A stretch of 32,911 bases of DNA. Source: an uncultured Lachnospiraceae bacterium (GTDB lineage: Bacteria; Bacillota; Clostridia; Lachnospirales; Lachnospiraceae). Under the pieces are notes generated by a model. The model made no database searches. It saw only the letters and a list, made by a program, of their open reading frames with translations, and had not been told where the DNA came from. This document shows, piece by piece, positions 31,980-32,911 of this stretch. The stretch lies in NCBI GenBank assembly GCA_902774725.1, contig CACYJP010000022.1:1-32911 (forward strand), in the 5' to 3' direction. Position 1 is the stretch's first letter. Every line of letters begins with the position of its first letter. Made by a program: the position numbers and the translations under genes.

Positions 31980-32911
31980 CTAAAACATACTTATTTGAAG
32001 CGGCTTAGAAATCTTCTTTCTCGTCAGCTCAACCAGACCGAGCGAGGTAATATCCACATATTTAACCATAGTCTCGTCCTTAGCTAGCTCCGATTTAAGA
32101 TGATTAATAAGCTCACCTGATTTATTTGAATCAGTCATGCTGATAAAATCTATAATAATTATTCCTGAAAGATTTCTGAGTCTTAGTATACGCGCTATCT
32201 CAGAAGCAGCTTCCTTATTTATTTTGAGAAATGTATCCTGTACATTTTTACCCTTTATAGCCTTGCCGGTATTAACATCTATTACCGTCATAGCCTCTGT
32301 CGGTTCGACTACGATAGTTCCGCCCGACTTAAGATATATATACTTATTAAAGCCCTTTTTTAGCTTATCTTCGAAACAATAAAGCTTATCAAGCGAAAGC
32401 ATATCATCATCATAGAAATACAGATATCTCTTCTCTATCGTTTGACTAAGTTCATCATATATATCAGCTATATCTGTAATAATGCTGAAGCTTTCATACT
32501 TATTCTTAAGAATAATATCCTTTAACTGATTTATATACGGTTTATCTGAATTATATATAAGCTTTTTGCAGACTGAGCTCTCAGCTTTTTTTACTATCTC
32601 ATGATAGTTTTCAAGAAGCTCAGTAGCTTCCTTTTTTACAAGCTCTACGTCTACATTTGCAGCAGCTGTCCTTATAATTACGCCTATTTTTTCTTCTTCT
32701 TTTAAGAAGCTGATTGAATCGGAAAGCTCCTGCCTACGTGCTTCGTCAGTTATTTTCTTGGATATACCTATTTCACTGCTACGGTTAAGTATCAGATAAT
32801 CTCCCTTTAAGGTTATATCAGAGCTGACAACGCCCTTTTTCGACTTTATAGGATCCATCGAAACCTGTACCAGGATTTCATCTCCAACACATACCTTATT
32901 ACTCTTTCCGT
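31980..32911 (-). CDS. Ribonuclease E/G family protein (5' partial)
   Basis: The frame is open past the right edge: GKSNKVCVGDEILVQVS precedes the first internal Met, and this continues the S1-type N-terminal region of RNase E/G. The visible 310 residues include DPIKSKKGVVSSDITLKGDYLIL, IIRTAA, VVEPTEAMTVIDVNTGK with the metal-ligand DVN, and IIIDFISM. The protein ends at LTRKKISKPLQISMF, just before where RNase E and G carry the CPxC zinc-link, so that motif and the small domain are missing. Such enzymes cut single-stranded RNA in mRNA decay and rRNA maturation. The GH9 start lies 24 bases downstream. Confidence 0.93.
   Translation of the reverse strand, partial: GKSNKVCVGDEILVQVSMDPIKSKKGVVSSDITLKGDYLILNRSSEIGISKKITDEARRQELSDSISFLKEEEKIGVIIRTAAANVDVELVKKEATELLENYHEIVKKAESSVCKKLIYNSDKPYINQLKDIILKNKYESFSIITDIADIYDELSQTIEKRYLYFYDDDMLSLDKLYCFEDKLKKGFNKYIYLKSGGTIVVEPTEAMTVIDVNTGKAIKGKNVQDTFLKINKEAASEIARILRLRNLSGIIIIDFISMTDSNKSGELINHLKSELAKDETMVKYVDITSLGLVELTRKKISKPLQISMF

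Overview
The window looks like a low-GC Clostridia chromosome, most likely Lachnospiraceae. The evidence is the AT-rich sequence, strong AGGAGG-type ribosome binding sites, ribosomal protein L27 with the Firmicutes-type cleavable leader beside its protease Prp, the short HisG that needs HisZ, and a GH9 glucanase with choline-binding-type wall repeats. Genus is not determined. Every gene I support lies on the minus strand, so biological order runs from the right edge to the left edge.

Right end (about 32.9-26.8 kb): a 5'-truncated RNase E/G-type endoribonuclease, then three surface or secreted proteins. These are a GH9 glucanase with wall-binding repeats, a membrane protein joining a zinc ribbon, a von Willebrand A domain and a C-type-lectin-like domain, and a membrane-tethered GH3 (NagZ-like) enzyme. 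Gaps between them are 15-31 bp, so they probably share a transcript.

Middle right (26.7-22.4 kb): a sigma-A promoter and an L21 leader RNA drive rplU-prp-rpmA. A strong intrinsic terminator follows, then obgE-yhbY-nadD-yqeK-rsfS, a ribosome-assembly, NAD and nucleotide housekeeping set.

Middle (22.3-17.0 kb): a promoter inside the 3' end of rsfS starts a histidine operon: an unrecognised 111-aa gene, hisZ, hisG, hisD, a structured GC-rich intergenic element of about 155 bp, hisB and hisIE. hisC, hisH, hisA and hisF are absent, so the pathway is split across the genome. The leader is too short for a T-box.

Middle left (16.9-12.9 kb): alaS of a divergent type with a Cys cluster, rpsU (58 aa) with a near-consensus promoter and a UUCG hairpin, and phoH.

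Left end (12.9 kb to the edge): a near-perfect sigma-A promoter drives a small secreted YD-motif protein with a C-terminal membrane anchor, apparently split by a frameshift. Sixteen bases later comes one uninterrupted frame of at least 4,088 codons that runs off the left edge. This giant exported protein has a beta-solenoid-like N-terminus with an internal duplication, an alternating FN3/Ig-like array, a PKD-like and a carboxypeptidase-regulatory-like domain, about 45 YD repeats, an RHS core, a hydrophobic pretoxin segment and a Hint autoprocessing domain. It is a polymorphic-toxin delivery protein. Its toxin tip and any immunity gene lie outside the window. This locus, with its small YD partner, is the most promising place for something undescribed.
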